From NCBI RefSeq assembly GCF_011065935.2, contig NZ_JAAMNH020000001.1:703001-767000 (forward strand): a stretch of DNA of 64,000 bases, in the 5' to 3' direction. This stretch comes from Clostridium estertheticum. GTDB taxonomy: Bacteria; Bacillota; Clostridia; Clostridiales; Clostridiaceae. The notes beneath the pieces are model-generated. The model made no database searches, was not told where the DNA came from, and saw only the letters and a program-made list of their open reading frames with translations. Positions 53,983-62,109 of the stretch are shown one piece after another (position 1 is the stretch's first letter; the number at the start of each line of letters is the position of its first letter). The position numbers and the translations under genes were made by a program.

Positions 53983-55173
53983 CTACTTGATACTCTCTTC
54001 TATACTCTTTCCAAAATTCCTACACCTGTCTAATGCTATTTCATCAGGGTTCCACAGTTCTCTTATACCTTCATTTATTATTTCAAACCCAGCTTTATTT
54101 AATTCTTCTGTAATTATTTTAACTGACTCACCACTCCAACCGTAACTTCCAAATGCTGCTGCTTTTTTATCCTTAAAACCAAGTCCCTTTATCATTTCTA
54201 ATATGGCTGCAGTAGAAGAAAGAATTCCATTATTTATTGCTGAAGAACCAACAAGGATCATCTTTGATTTAAATACTTCTGTGACAATATCATTTTTATC
54301 ATTTTTTGAAGAATTAAATATTTTTATTGTGATATCTTTATTTGCTTCAGTTATCCCTTCAGCTATAGTTTCTGCCATTCTTCTAGTACCATTCCACATA
54401 GTATCATAAATTATTGTAATTTGATTTTCTTTATAATTTTTTGCCCATTCCATATATTTATTTGCAATTTGAAGTGGGTTTTGTTTCCAGATAATACCAT
54501 GACTTGGGCAAATCATATCTACTGGTAGGTTTAAACTTAATATTTCCTCAATTTTCTTCACTACTAAGGGGCTAAAAGGTGTTAAAATATTTGCATAATA
54601 CTTTATTGCTTCTTGAAATAGTTCCGCATTATCAACCTTGTCATTATACATTAGTTCCGATGCATAATGCTGCCCAAAAGCATCATTACTAAATAATGTG
54701 TTTTCTCCTGTTAAATAAGTAAACATACTGTCTGGCCAATGAAGCATTCTTGCCTCCACAAATATTAATTTGTTTTTTCCTATCTCTAATATATCCCCTG
54801 TTTTAACCTCAACGAAATTCCAGTTTTGATGATAATGGGCTTTTAGAAATTTCGCTCCATTTTTAGTGCAATATATAGGAACATTCGGTATTTCACTCAT
54901 AAGTTCTGGGAATGCCCCACTGTGATCGATTTCTGAATGGTTTGCAATAATATAATCAATTTTGTTTAAATCTATTTCATTCTTTAAATTAGCAACAAAC
55001 TCTTTGGCATATGGTTGCCATACTGTGTCTATAAGTACCGTTTTTTCATCTCTAACTAAATATGAATTGTACGAGGTGCCTTTATTTGTAGAGTACTCTT
55101 TACCATGATATTCTCTTAGTTCCCAATCTATTTTTCCGACCCAAGTAACTGTATCACTAATCTTAAATGACAT
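53983..55173 (-). CDS. fprA: Flavodiiron protein FprA (NO/O2 reductase)
   Basis: The 396-aa protein has a beta-lactamase-fold diiron domain (ligands in NHSEIDH, then CPSHGIIW) and a C-terminal flavodoxin domain (YDTMWNGTRRMAE). These enzymes reduce O2 to water or NO to N2O with electrons from rubredoxin or similar. ATG 55173 is preferred over the longer frame because AAAGGA lies in front of it. It stands in a run of minus-strand redox genes behind a Crp/Fnr regulator. Confidence 0.92.
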   Translation of the reverse strand: MSFKISDTVTWVGKIDWELREYHGKEYSTNKGTSYNSYLVRDEKTVLIDTVWQPYAKEFVANLKNEIDLNKIDYIIANHSEIDHSGAFPELMSEIPNVPIYCTKNGAKFLKAHYHQNWNFVEVKTGDILEIGKNKLIFVEARMLHWPDSMFTYLTGENTLFSNDAFGQHYASELMYNDKVDNAELFQEAIKYYANILTPFSPLVVKKIEEILSLNLPVDMICPSHGIIWKQNPLQIANKYMEWAKNYKENQITIIYDTMWNGTRRMAETIAEGITEANKDITIKIFNSSKNDKNDIVTEVFKSKMILVGSSAINNGILSSTAAILEMIKGLGFKDKKAAAFGSYGWSGESVKIITEELNKAGFEIINEGIRELWNPDEIALDRCRNFGKSIEESIK

Positions 55174-55256
55174 AAATATCATCCTTTCCATAATATATTT
55201 TTGAATAAGATATTGCTTTCAAGAGGGATATGTTGGAATGTAAATTCGGCTTTTAT

Positions 55257-55475
55257 TTACATCATGGTTTTTATTCTCTCAAATAATTCATCTGCAGTAC
55301 CGGCCTGTATTAGTTCATCATTTACTAAAGCATAAGGTCCTACTGCACAATCCCCACAATACCCCAAGCATGACGCTACTGTTACATCAGCATTAGTAAA
55401 ATTGTCTTTTAATTTTTTCATAGTTTTCTCTGTTCCAAAAGTAAAGTTATTTTCACAAAAATTTATTTCTGTCAT
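55257..55475 (-). CDS. DUF1450 family protein
   Basis: The 72-aa protein shows the DUF1450/YuzB pattern CLGYCGDCAVGPYALVN, a thioredoxin-like small fold with conserved cysteines. The function is unknown; it may bind an FeS cluster or take part in thiol redox chemistry. It lies between the truncated oxidoreductase gene and fprA on the same strand. Confidence 0.75.
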   Translation of the reverse strand: MTEINFCENNFTFGTEKTMKKLKDNFTNADVTVASCLGYCGDCAVGPYALVNDELIQAGTADELFERIKTMM

Positions 55476-55498
55476 CTTTATAGCTCCATCATTAATTA

Positions 55499-55924
55499 TT
55501 ATCTTTTTAATTTATCTAATAACTCGTCTGCAGATATATTAGATAAATCAACCTGATTTAATGTTATTCCACTTTTTATGGCTGATTTAAGAAGTGGTGA
55601 CCTTTTCGTATCACCTATAACAATTGCACCGATTATGTTATTATCTTTTATAAATATTTTTTTATACCCTTTTACATTAATATCTTCATCTATTAATACT
55701 TTTGTAGACTTAGTTTCATCTGTACATCCCATAGAAAATAACGAAATTCCAAAAGCATTTGGGGTTGTTACTGGAGTGAGTTTTTCATAAATAGTTTCCT
55801 TCCCAGTAATGTTGTATCCTGAAACCTTTCCTTGTGCTATGGCAATATTCCATAGTCCAGTAACTTGATTATCAAATTCAGCAATATCTCCTGCCGCATA
55901 AATATTTTTTATGTTGGTTTCCAT
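55499..55924 (-). pseudogene. C-terminal fragment of an NADH:rubredoxin reductase-like flavoprotein
   Basis: The 141-aa frame begins inside the second FAD motif (YAAGDIAEF) and runs to the normal end (SADELLDKLKR). The N-terminal FAD and NADH domains, some 240 residues, are missing. Upstream DNA is instead a copy of the region behind asrC. A nearly identical C-terminus starts at the right end of the window (63948-64000), where the intact gene may lie. It could still be translated but is surely inactive as an oxidoreductase. Confidence 0.75.
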
Positions 55925-55939
55925 TTTATTGTTGGCTTC

Positions 55940-56044
55940 ATAATATTATTGTTCCCTTTTTCTTTTGTAATTATTTTAAAAACATGTAATTTACCAGTTT
56001 GTATTTTAAATAAAAAAAGAGTATGTGACTTTATCACATACTCT
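55940..56044. other. Duplication/deletion scar related to the asrABC locus
   Basis: Positions 55940-55999 match the DNA around the asrC stop codon (about 58963-59022) with few mismatches. Positions 56001-56038 match the asrA promoter-operator (about 61877-61919). The two blocks are adjacent here, as if asrABC had been cut out between its -10 box and its last codons. Confidence 0.75.
56011..56044 (-). terminator. Terminator of the Crp/Fnr gene
   Basis: On the minus strand AGAGTATGTGA/TCACATACTCT form an 11-bp stem with a 5-nt loop, then T7. The TGA stop of the regulator gene lies inside the stem. The stem is derived from the same sequence as the asrA operator. Confidence 0.75.
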
Positions 56045-56720
56045 TAAAGTATTGGTTTAACTTTTCTCTATTGACTATAAATTTCCTATGTTCAATTTTA
56101 ACCATATCCATTTGTTCAAGTTCATTTACTGCCCTTGAAATAGTTTCACGAGAGCTACCTAACATATCTGCCAAATAGGTTATATTTATCTTAACATCTA
56201 TTAAAACTCCCTGCTCTGTTTCTACTCCATAGTCCTTAGACAGTTTCCAAAGCTTAGCAGCTACCCTTTTGTCCATCTTAGTAGGAACTGTATTTTTAAT
56301 TTGTCTATACAATCTTCTTATTTTTTTACTCATAGAGCACAATATAACTTCTGTGAGTTTAAAGTCTTGCTGCATGATATTTAATAAGTCTACTTTTGGT
56401 ATGCTTATAATTTCACCGTCTTCAAAACCTTCGCAATTAATAGAGGCTGTATGATTATCGAAAATTACCTCATTTATAATCTCACCTTTGTTTAAGATAT
56501 ATATAATCCTTTTTTGACCTTTTTCTGATAACCTGTACATGGTTACCTTGCCCTCTAGCACTATATATATATTATCGATAATTTGTCTTTCAGCAAATAA
56601 TATTTGTGTTTTTTTTAGTTTTTTTGTGAGGACAATCGCTCTTATTAAATCTAAGGTTTTATCATCGACACATTCAAATAAAGGAAGGTCTTTTAATTGC
56701 CTAAGCGTTACTTGTGGCAT
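56034..56720 (-). CDS. Crp/Fnr family transcriptional regulator
   Basis: The 228-aa protein has an N-terminal cyclic-nucleotide-binding-type fold and a C-terminal HTH (ITYLADMLGSSRETISRAV). It lacks the cysteine set of oxygen-sensing FNR, so it may sense NO through heme like HcpR, or another signal. It is surrounded by redox and nitrogen-stress genes. Palindromes of Crp/Fnr type precede the transporter, asrA and hcp genes and are its likely targets. AAGGAG precedes the ATG. Confidence 0.88.
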   Translation of the reverse strand: MPQVTLRQLKDLPLFECVDDKTLDLIRAIVLTKKLKKTQILFAERQIIDNIYIVLEGKVTMYRLSEKGQKRIIYILNKGEIINEVIFDNHTASINCEGFEDGEIISIPKVDLLNIMQQDFKLTEVILCSMSKKIRRLYRQIKNTVPTKMDKRVAAKLWKLSKDYGVETEQGVLIDVKINITYLADMLGSSRETISRAVNELEQMDMVKIEHRKFIVNREKLNQYFKSM

Positions 56721-56889
56721 CCTAACTTCTCCTTATGATTTCATTTTAAAATCTCATTATTTCAAAAATGTAAATTATTGTTTCTAATAATATTAATAAT
56801 ATCATTATATCTCATACTCAGTGCAATATGTAATATAATATACGAAAGCTTTATTTTTCTCATAATCAACTAATTAAAATCCAGTATAT

Positions 56890-56921
56890 TTAAAAAGCAC
56901 CATGCTTAAAAGCATGATGCT
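56890..56921 (-). terminator. Terminator of the formate/nitrite transporter gene
   Basis: AGCACCATGCTT (56896-56907) pairs imperfectly with AAGCATGATGCT (56910-56921); on the minus strand a T-run follows. Confidence 0.65.
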
Positions 56922-56942
56922 ATATTAAAGAAATGGACGATT

Positions 56943-57710
56943 TTATTTTTCTTTTGCTATAAACCAATATGCTGCTCCAATAAATACAGCCCCACCTACA
57001 AAGTTACCTAGGGTAACCCAAAGCAAGTTGTGTGTTAACCCAACTATTGAAATTGATGCTCCATGAGGAATCATCAGTGCTACTGAAAGTAAGGTCATAT
57101 TTGCAATACTATGTTCAAAACCTGTAGTTATAAATGCAAAAAGGCACCAGAAAATCATTATAAGTTTAGCTGTTTCTTCCTTTAATTTAATAGAACACCA
57201 CACAGCTAAACAAACTAACATGTTACAAAGGATACCTCTTAAAAATAATTCCATACTTGGTGTTGCCATTTTTACTTGTGATGCTTTTAAAATGAGGGTA
57301 GCTGTACTTCCTTTTGCAAGACCAGCACCTACAAATATTGCAGATAACAATACCGAACCTACGAAATTTCCTATAAAGCTATAAATCCAAATATTTATAG
57401 AATCAAGCCAAGAGACTTTCTTTTCTAGAGACCCTATGGTCATAGTCATGTTGTTTCCAGTGAAAAGTTCGGATCCAGCCATTATTACAAGACTTAAGGC
57501 AATGCCAAAGGAAGCTCCCATAATAATTTTTGTTGCAGGGGACTGTGCAGCTGATAATAATCCACCAATAGTAAATATTAATAAAATTCCAAATCCCACA
57601 TAAACACCAGCCAAAGCAGCTGCAGTAAGATACCTTATTTTGCTTTTCTTCAAGAGTTCAGACTTTTTTATAGCTGATGTTGAAACATTGTTAATTTCTT
57701 CACTAAACAA
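56943..57710 (-). CDS. Formate/nitrite transporter (FNT family)
   Basis: The 255-aa protein has six membrane helices and the FNT signatures AGSELFTGNNMT and GFEHSIANM (with the pore His). Given hcp, asrABC and fprA next to it, nitrite is a better guess than formate, but the family also moves hydrosulfide. The start appears to be TTG 57710, about 9 nt after AAGGAG. A Crp/Fnr-type operator lies upstream. Confidence 0.85.
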   Translation of the reverse strand: MFSEEINNVSTSAIKKSELLKKSKIRYLTAAALAGVYVGFGILLIFTIGGLLSAAQSPATKIIMGASFGIALSLVIMAGSELFTGNNMTMTIGSLEKKVSWLDSINIWIYSFIGNFVGSVLLSAIFVGAGLAKGSTATLILKASQVKMATPSMELFLRGILCNMLVCLAVWCSIKLKEETAKLIMIFWCLFAFITTGFEHSIANMTLLSVALMIPHGASISIVGLTHNLLWVTLGNFVGGAVFIGAAYWFIAKEK

Positions 57711-57764
57711 AATATATCATCTCCTTAAATAAAATATACTCACACTTTATCATTATAAAATAAG

Positions 57765-57792
57765 AAATTATGTGACTAATATCACATAATTT
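57765..57792 (-). promoter_or_regulatory. Crp/Fnr-type operator of the transporter gene
   Basis: Perfect 11-bp arms AAATTATGTGA (57765-57775) and TCACATAATTT (57782-57792). Its inner GTGAC-TAAT-ATCAC matches the asrA site. A TAAAGT -10 candidate (complement 57744-57749) is at the right distance for a site centred at -41.5; a TATAAT nearer by (57752-57757) is an alternative. Confidence 0.7.
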
Positions 57793-58020
57793 TAAAAAGA
57801 TATTTTTTATCCTAATATTTGTTTTAAATTATCTTCTGGTGTAAGTACTTAATTAGAGCTTGAAGGGTTAAACTATCATCAGTAAGTACCTCTAGAGCTT
57901 ACTGTGAAGGAAAACCTTACAACTTTGTATATGATGATATAAAAAATACAAAATAGGAGAAAACAATAATGATTAATAAATAAATATAAAATAATTATTA
58001 AATTAGGAGGATGCTAAAAT

Positions 58021-58620
58021 TTGAAAAATTTAAAAAGTTTAAAAGGAACCAAAACTGCCGAAAATCTTTTAAAATCCTTTGCAGGAGAATCACAAGCAAG
58101 AAATAGGTATACCTATTATGCTTCAGTAGCTAAAAAGGAAGGTTACGTCCAAATTGAAAACATATTTACTGAAACAGCAGGTAATGAAAAAGAACATGCA
58201 GAGAGATTCTTTAAATTTTTAGCCAATAGTGATTTAAATGGCGAAGCAGTTATTATTAATGATGCAGCTTATCCTGTTTTCTTAGGAGATACTAAGGGAA
58301 ATCTATTAGCAGGAGCTGCTGGTGAGAATGAAGAGTGGACGACTTTATATCCTCATTTTGCAGACGTTGCAGAAGAGGAAGGGTTTTCTGACATTGCATA
58401 TGTATATAGAAAAGTTTCTGAAGTTGAGAAAAGACATGAGGTCAGATACAGAAAACTAGCTAAAAACATTGAAGATGGTACTGTGTTTATAAAAAATGAA
58501 ACAACTTTATGGAAATGCAGTAATTGTGGATTTATATTCGAGGGCAGCGGAGCACCAGAAATTTGTCCATCATGTGCCCATCCAAAGTCTTATTTTGAAA
58601 TATTTGCAGAAAACTATTAA
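58021..58620 (+). CDS. Rubrerythrin
   Basis: The 199-aa protein has the ferritin-like diiron domain (ESQARNRYTYY; ETAGNEKEHAERF; EVEKRHEVRY) and a C-terminal rubredoxin domain (CSNCG, CPSCAHP). It reduces hydrogen peroxide in anaerobes. TTG 58021 is the only reasonable start, behind AGGAGG. The upstream region 57793-58020 is non-coding and should contain its promoter; no clear PerR box was seen. Confidence 0.92.
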   Translation: MKNLKSLKGTKTAENLLKSFAGESQARNRYTYYASVAKKEGYVQIENIFTETAGNEKEHAERFFKFLANSDLNGEAVIINDAAYPVFLGDTKGNLLAGAAGENEEWTTLYPHFADVAEEEGFSDIAYVYRKVSEVEKRHEVRYRKLAKNIEDGTVFIKNETTLWKCSNCGFIFEGSGAPEICPSCAHPKSYFEIFAENY

Positions 58621-58655
58621 AACTTAAAAAATAAATTATAAAAATAATTTTAAAG

Positions 58656-58700
58656 AAATAAATGGAGAAGTGAATTAAATTCACTTCTCCGTTTATTTTT
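58656..58700. terminator. Bidirectional terminator
   Basis: A long stem (58656-58676 with 58678-58697, one mismatch) around GGAGAAGTGAATT, followed by T5. It lies between convergent rubrerythrin and rubredoxin genes. Confidence 0.85.
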
Positions 58701-58750
58701 CTGATTAAAAATGTCTGACTTTGAACATTAAGTGTTTATAAAGAACTCTA

Positions 58751-58909
58751 TTACATTTTTTCAAACTCAGATTTTGGAACTCCACATAATGGACAAACCC
58801 AATCTTCTTGAACATCCTCAAACTTAGTTCCTGGTGCTATTCCACCATCTGGGTCACCTATTTCTGGATCATACACGTAGCCACATACTAAACAAACATA
58901 CTTATCCAT
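58751..58909 (-). CDS. Rubredoxin
   Basis: The 52-aa protein is a classic rubredoxin: MDKYVCLVCGYVYDPE and VCPLCGVPKSEFE carry the four iron ligands. It passes electrons to enzymes such as FprA and rubrerythrin. GAGGAGA precedes the ATG. It lies 105 nt behind asrC on the same strand. Confidence 0.95.
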   Translation of the reverse strand: MDKYVCLVCGYVYDPEIGDPDGGIAPGTKFEDVQEDWVCPLCGVPKSEFEKM

Positions 58910-59013
58910 AAAAACATCTCCTCTTGATTTATTAATATTAAAAACTATTTAATAGTCTCTTTATAGTATTATTATTCCCTTTTTTCTTTGTGATTATTTT
59001 AAAAGCATGTAAC

Positions 59014-59961
59014 TTACCAGTTAATATATTCCTTAACTTCAGCTTTATCTCCTAAGGTTATATCTTTTAGAACCCACTCCTTAAACACTGGATATCCTGT
59101 TCTATCCACAATATACCCTATGTGTTCTTTTCCTCCTGGTGCATCTATATTTATGTATTTATCAATATATGAATATGTGTTTTTTATTATTTTTATTATA
59201 CTTTCTGCGTCTACCCAAGTTATAAAATCCTGAGCAAGTCTAGGATTCTTTTTTCCAGTTCTACCCATTATCACAAGCTTATAATATTTATCAGTACTTC
59301 TGCTCCATGCACCAGTTGGACATTTACCTATACATTCACCACAGCCAATGCACTTGTCATGGTCGCGTACAATTTTAAAATTTTCCATTTTAAGTGCACC
59401 AGTAACTCTTTTTTTACAGTTAGTTACGCAGGTTTTACAGCTTATACATCTATAGGATTCATATTGAGGCTCAGTCATCCCTATAATCCCGAAATCCTGA
59501 ATCCTAGCTTTGATACAATCATTAGGGCAACCGGTTAAAGCTATCTTCACATGATAATCATTAGGAAAGATTTCTTTTTCAATCCTTTTTGCAAAGTCTG
59601 TAGTATTATAATTTGCAAAGGGGCATACATTCGCGCCTATACAGGCTGATACATTTCTAGTACCTGCTGCTGAATATCCTGTATTGGGAGAAATTTGATT
59701 TATTTCCAGGCCTTCTATAATTGGTTGAATCATCTTATTAACTTCTGGTATTTTATCTATATCAATATTGGGTATCTCAAAGCCCTGTCTTATAGTTATA
59801 TGAATATTTCCATCTCCATAAGTTTCTGCTACCCTTTGCAGAACTTCTAAATATTTAGCTTCTATGTGACCCCCAGGTACTCTTACTCTTATAGCTGTTT
59901 TACCTCTTTTTTTAGTTATTCTGTAAGCATTTTTTTTAAGTAATTTGGTGTTTACATCCAT
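59014..59961 (-). CDS. asrC: Anaerobic sulfite reductase subunit C (siroheme)
   Basis: The 315-aa subunit has a nitrite/sulfite reductase fold with the siroheme/4Fe-4S ligands (ACIGANVCPFANY, then CPNDCIKA) and two ferredoxin clusters (CISCKTCVTNCKK; CIGCGECIGKCPTG). It reduces sulfite to sulfide with AsrA and AsrB. GGGGGAGA precedes the ATG; 13 nt separate it from asrB. Confidence 0.92.
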   Translation of the reverse strand: MDVNTKLLKKNAYRITKKRGKTAIRVRVPGGHIEAKYLEVLQRVAETYGDGNIHITIRQGFEIPNIDIDKIPEVNKMIQPIIEGLEINQISPNTGYSAAGTRNVSACIGANVCPFANYNTTDFAKRIEKEIFPNDYHVKIALTGCPNDCIKARIQDFGIIGMTEPQYESYRCISCKTCVTNCKKRVTGALKMENFKIVRDHDKCIGCGECIGKCPTGAWSRSTDKYYKLVIMGRTGKKNPRLAQDFITWVDAESIIKIIKNTYSYIDKYINIDAPGGKEHIGYIVDRTGYPVFKEWVLKDITLGDKAEVKEYINW

Positions 59962-59974
59962 GATATTCTCCCCC

Positions 59975-60766
59975 TTAATCTACTAGATGAACTGCATCCA
60001 TATAGTTAAAAACAGGTCCTTCTAAACAAATATAAGTATCATCAATTTTACAATGTCCGCATTTGCCAACACCACAGCACATCTTTCTCTCATAAGATAC
60101 CCATATATTTTCTTCCTTTACTCCTTTTTTTATAAATTCAGCTACTGTAAATTTCATCATTATTGGAGGGCCTACTACAATAACTTGTACTTTATCTATA
60201 TTCTCTACTGCAATATCTGCAACATATTTTGTTATTAATCCTACATTTCCCATGTAGCATTCTTCTGCACTATCTACAGTTAGAGTTACACTAATACTCT
60301 TTTCCCAAGATTTTAAATCATCTTTAAATAAAATGTCTTTAGGTGACTTAAATCCTGTTATTAGATTAAAGTGATTACATTCCGTTGGATGCTTTGAAAA
60401 ATAATCTACTATTCCTTTTATAGGTGCAAGTCCAGTTCCACCTGCGGCTACAATGATTTCTTTATTTTTATAAAGGTTAACATCGAAGCCATTTCCATAC
60501 GGGCCTCTTAAAAATAAGGTACCTCCTACGAAAAAACTATGAATTACATCTGTAACCACACCTACACGTCTTATTGTAAGATCTATATAATCCTCACCTA
60601 TCTCACTAACAGATATAGGTGATTCCCCGAATTTTGGTATGGATACTTCAAAAAATTGACCCGGCTTTACGTCTCCTCTGAACTCCATTCTGAAAGTATA
60701 ATCCGTTTCTGTATGCTTTTTTATATTAAGTATCTTAGATTTAAAAGGCATATATATGTTTTCCAT
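59975..60766 (-). CDS. asrB: Anaerobic sulfite reductase subunit B (FAD/NADH)
   Basis: The 263-aa ferredoxin-NADP reductase-like subunit has an FAD part (GQFFEVSIPKFGE; TIRRVG), an NAD part (VAAGGTGLAPIKG) and a C-terminal CCGVGKCGHC 2Fe-2S motif. It feeds NADH electrons to AsrC. Its ATG abuts the asrA stop codon. Confidence 0.92.
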   Translation of the reverse strand: MENIYMPFKSKILNIKKHTETDYTFRMEFRGDVKPGQFFEVSIPKFGESPISVSEIGEDYIDLTIRRVGVVTDVIHSFFVGGTLFLRGPYGNGFDVNLYKNKEIIVAAGGTGLAPIKGIVDYFSKHPTECNHFNLITGFKSPKDILFKDDLKSWEKSISVTLTVDSAEECYMGNVGLITKYVADIAVENIDKVQVIVVGPPIMMKFTVAEFIKKGVKEENIWVSYERKMCCGVGKCGHCKIDDTYICLEGPVFNYMDAVHLVD

Positions 60767-61774
60767 TTATTCCACCTCATCCATTGCTTTATTTAATTTA
60801 TTTACACAATTTGAGAAAGATATATATTCGGGGCATATATCATCACATCTACCACAACCTATACACATATGATACCCAGCTCTCTTTTTAAAGTCATATA
60901 CCTTGTGCATAATTTTAAATCTCATTCTATCCTTTTTGTCTTTTCTAAAACCGTGGCCACCTGCCATATCACTAAATCCGTCTACATGACAAGATGCCCA
61001 TACGCGTCTTCTTTCTCCTGTATTTTTATTATCCTTATAGAAAATATCCTGCATAGTAAAACAGGCGCAAGTACCACATACAAAATTACACCTCCCACAT
61101 GCAATGCATCTTGAAGAATATTCATCCCACATTTTTGATTTGAAAACCCTCTGATCTAAGTTTTCAGGTATAGTAACCACTATATCATTAGTCAGAGCAA
61201 ATTCAGGCTCTAGTTCTATCACAATCGATTCGCCTTTGTTAAAGTAATTCATTAGTTCCTCGGATTTACAATCTATAATAACCTCATCATTTTGAAGCTT
61301 AGTGTACATATCATAATCTTCTGTTTTATTTGATCCCATGCTTACACAAAAACAGTTTTCAAAGCTTTTACTACAACCCATAAGCACAAATTTAATTTTG
61401 TTTCTTAAATTCTTATAATAATAGTCCTCATTACCATTTCTTAAATAAATTTCATCCAATCTCTTCAATGCATGAATATCACAGCTTCTTAAGAAAATTA
61501 ATATTTTCTTTTCCTCTTGTTTTGGCTGCGTGCATTCATTTTCAGTAAAGTAAAATAAGGTTTGAGTAATAGGCAGTATTATTTCCTTAGGAGAAAAACT
61601 AGATTTTAGATCAAACTCTACTTCCTTTATACTCTCTATTTCTTCATACCTAACAGTATCAGTATCTGCAAGAGTTCCTTTTCCCTTGAGCTTTACTGGA
61701 GCATATACCTTATATTCACGTCGCAAGATTTTAAGATACTCATCAAACTTCTCTATTTTTAACTTAAAGCCCAT
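60767..61774 (-). CDS. asrA: Anaerobic sulfite reductase subunit A (ferredoxin-type)
   Basis: The 335-aa protein carries two 4Fe-4S ferredoxin motifs (CIACGRCNFVCGTC and CIGCGRCDDICPEY) and transfers electrons in the Asr complex. ATG 61774 is chosen as GGAGGGTG lies upstream; the open frame is 11 codons longer. It is the first gene of asrABC, with a well-formed promoter about 100 nt upstream. Confidence 0.92.
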   Translation of the reverse strand: MGFKLKIEKFDEYLKILRREYKVYAPVKLKGKGTLADTDTVRYEEIESIKEVEFDLKSSFSPKEIILPITQTLFYFTENECTQPKQEEKKILIFLRSCDIHALKRLDEIYLRNGNEDYYYKNLRNKIKFVLMGCSKSFENCFCVSMGSNKTEDYDMYTKLQNDEVIIDCKSEELMNYFNKGESIVIELEPEFALTNDIVVTIPENLDQRVFKSKMWDEYSSRCIACGRCNFVCGTCACFTMQDIFYKDNKNTGERRRVWASCHVDGFSDMAGGHGFRKDKKDRMRFKIMHKVYDFKKRAGYHMCIGCGRCDDICPEYISFSNCVNKLNKAMDEVE

Positions 61775-61874
61775 AAATACAACACCCTCCACCATAATAA
61801 ATTTCACTTAATAATTAAGCATTGTTAATAAATTCACTATAATAAACAAATCTATTCTATTCCGAATTAACTTC

Positions 61875-61919
61875 ATTATATTTTAAATAAAAAAAAGAGT
61901 ATGTGACTTTCATCACACA
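61875..61919 (-). promoter_or_regulatory. asrABC promoter with Crp/Fnr-type operator at -41.5
   Basis: On the minus strand, TATAAT (complement 61875-61880) is a perfect -10 box. The palindrome TGTGTGATGAAAGTCACATA (complement 61900-61919; inner GTGAC-TTTC-ATCAC) is centred at 61909.5, exactly 41.5 nt upstream of the +1 predicted at 61868. This is the class II activator position of Crp/Fnr proteins. Confidence 0.75.
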
Positions 61920-62008
61920 CTTTTTAAATGGCGAAGAAACAGCGCAGAAGGAAGTTCAATTTCATTATTGCAAGCCAAACAAACCTCTTATAGTAAAAAA
62001 TTAATCTA

Positions 62009-62050
62009 GTAACATATGTTACCGACAATACAATTATAAACCTATATACT
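62009..62050 (+). promoter_or_regulatory. hcp promoter with palindromic operator at -41.5
   Basis: GTAACATATGTTAC (62009-62022) is a perfect palindrome. TATACT (62045-62050) is a good -10 box and predicts +1 at 62057, so the palindrome centre (62015.5) is at -41.5. The half-site GTAAC aligns with the GTGAC of the asrA and transporter sites. Confidence 0.7.
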
Positions 62051-62109
62051 AATCTCATAACACAAGCGCAAATAGTGCTTACAAAAGTGAAAAATGGAGG
62101 GTGATTTGT

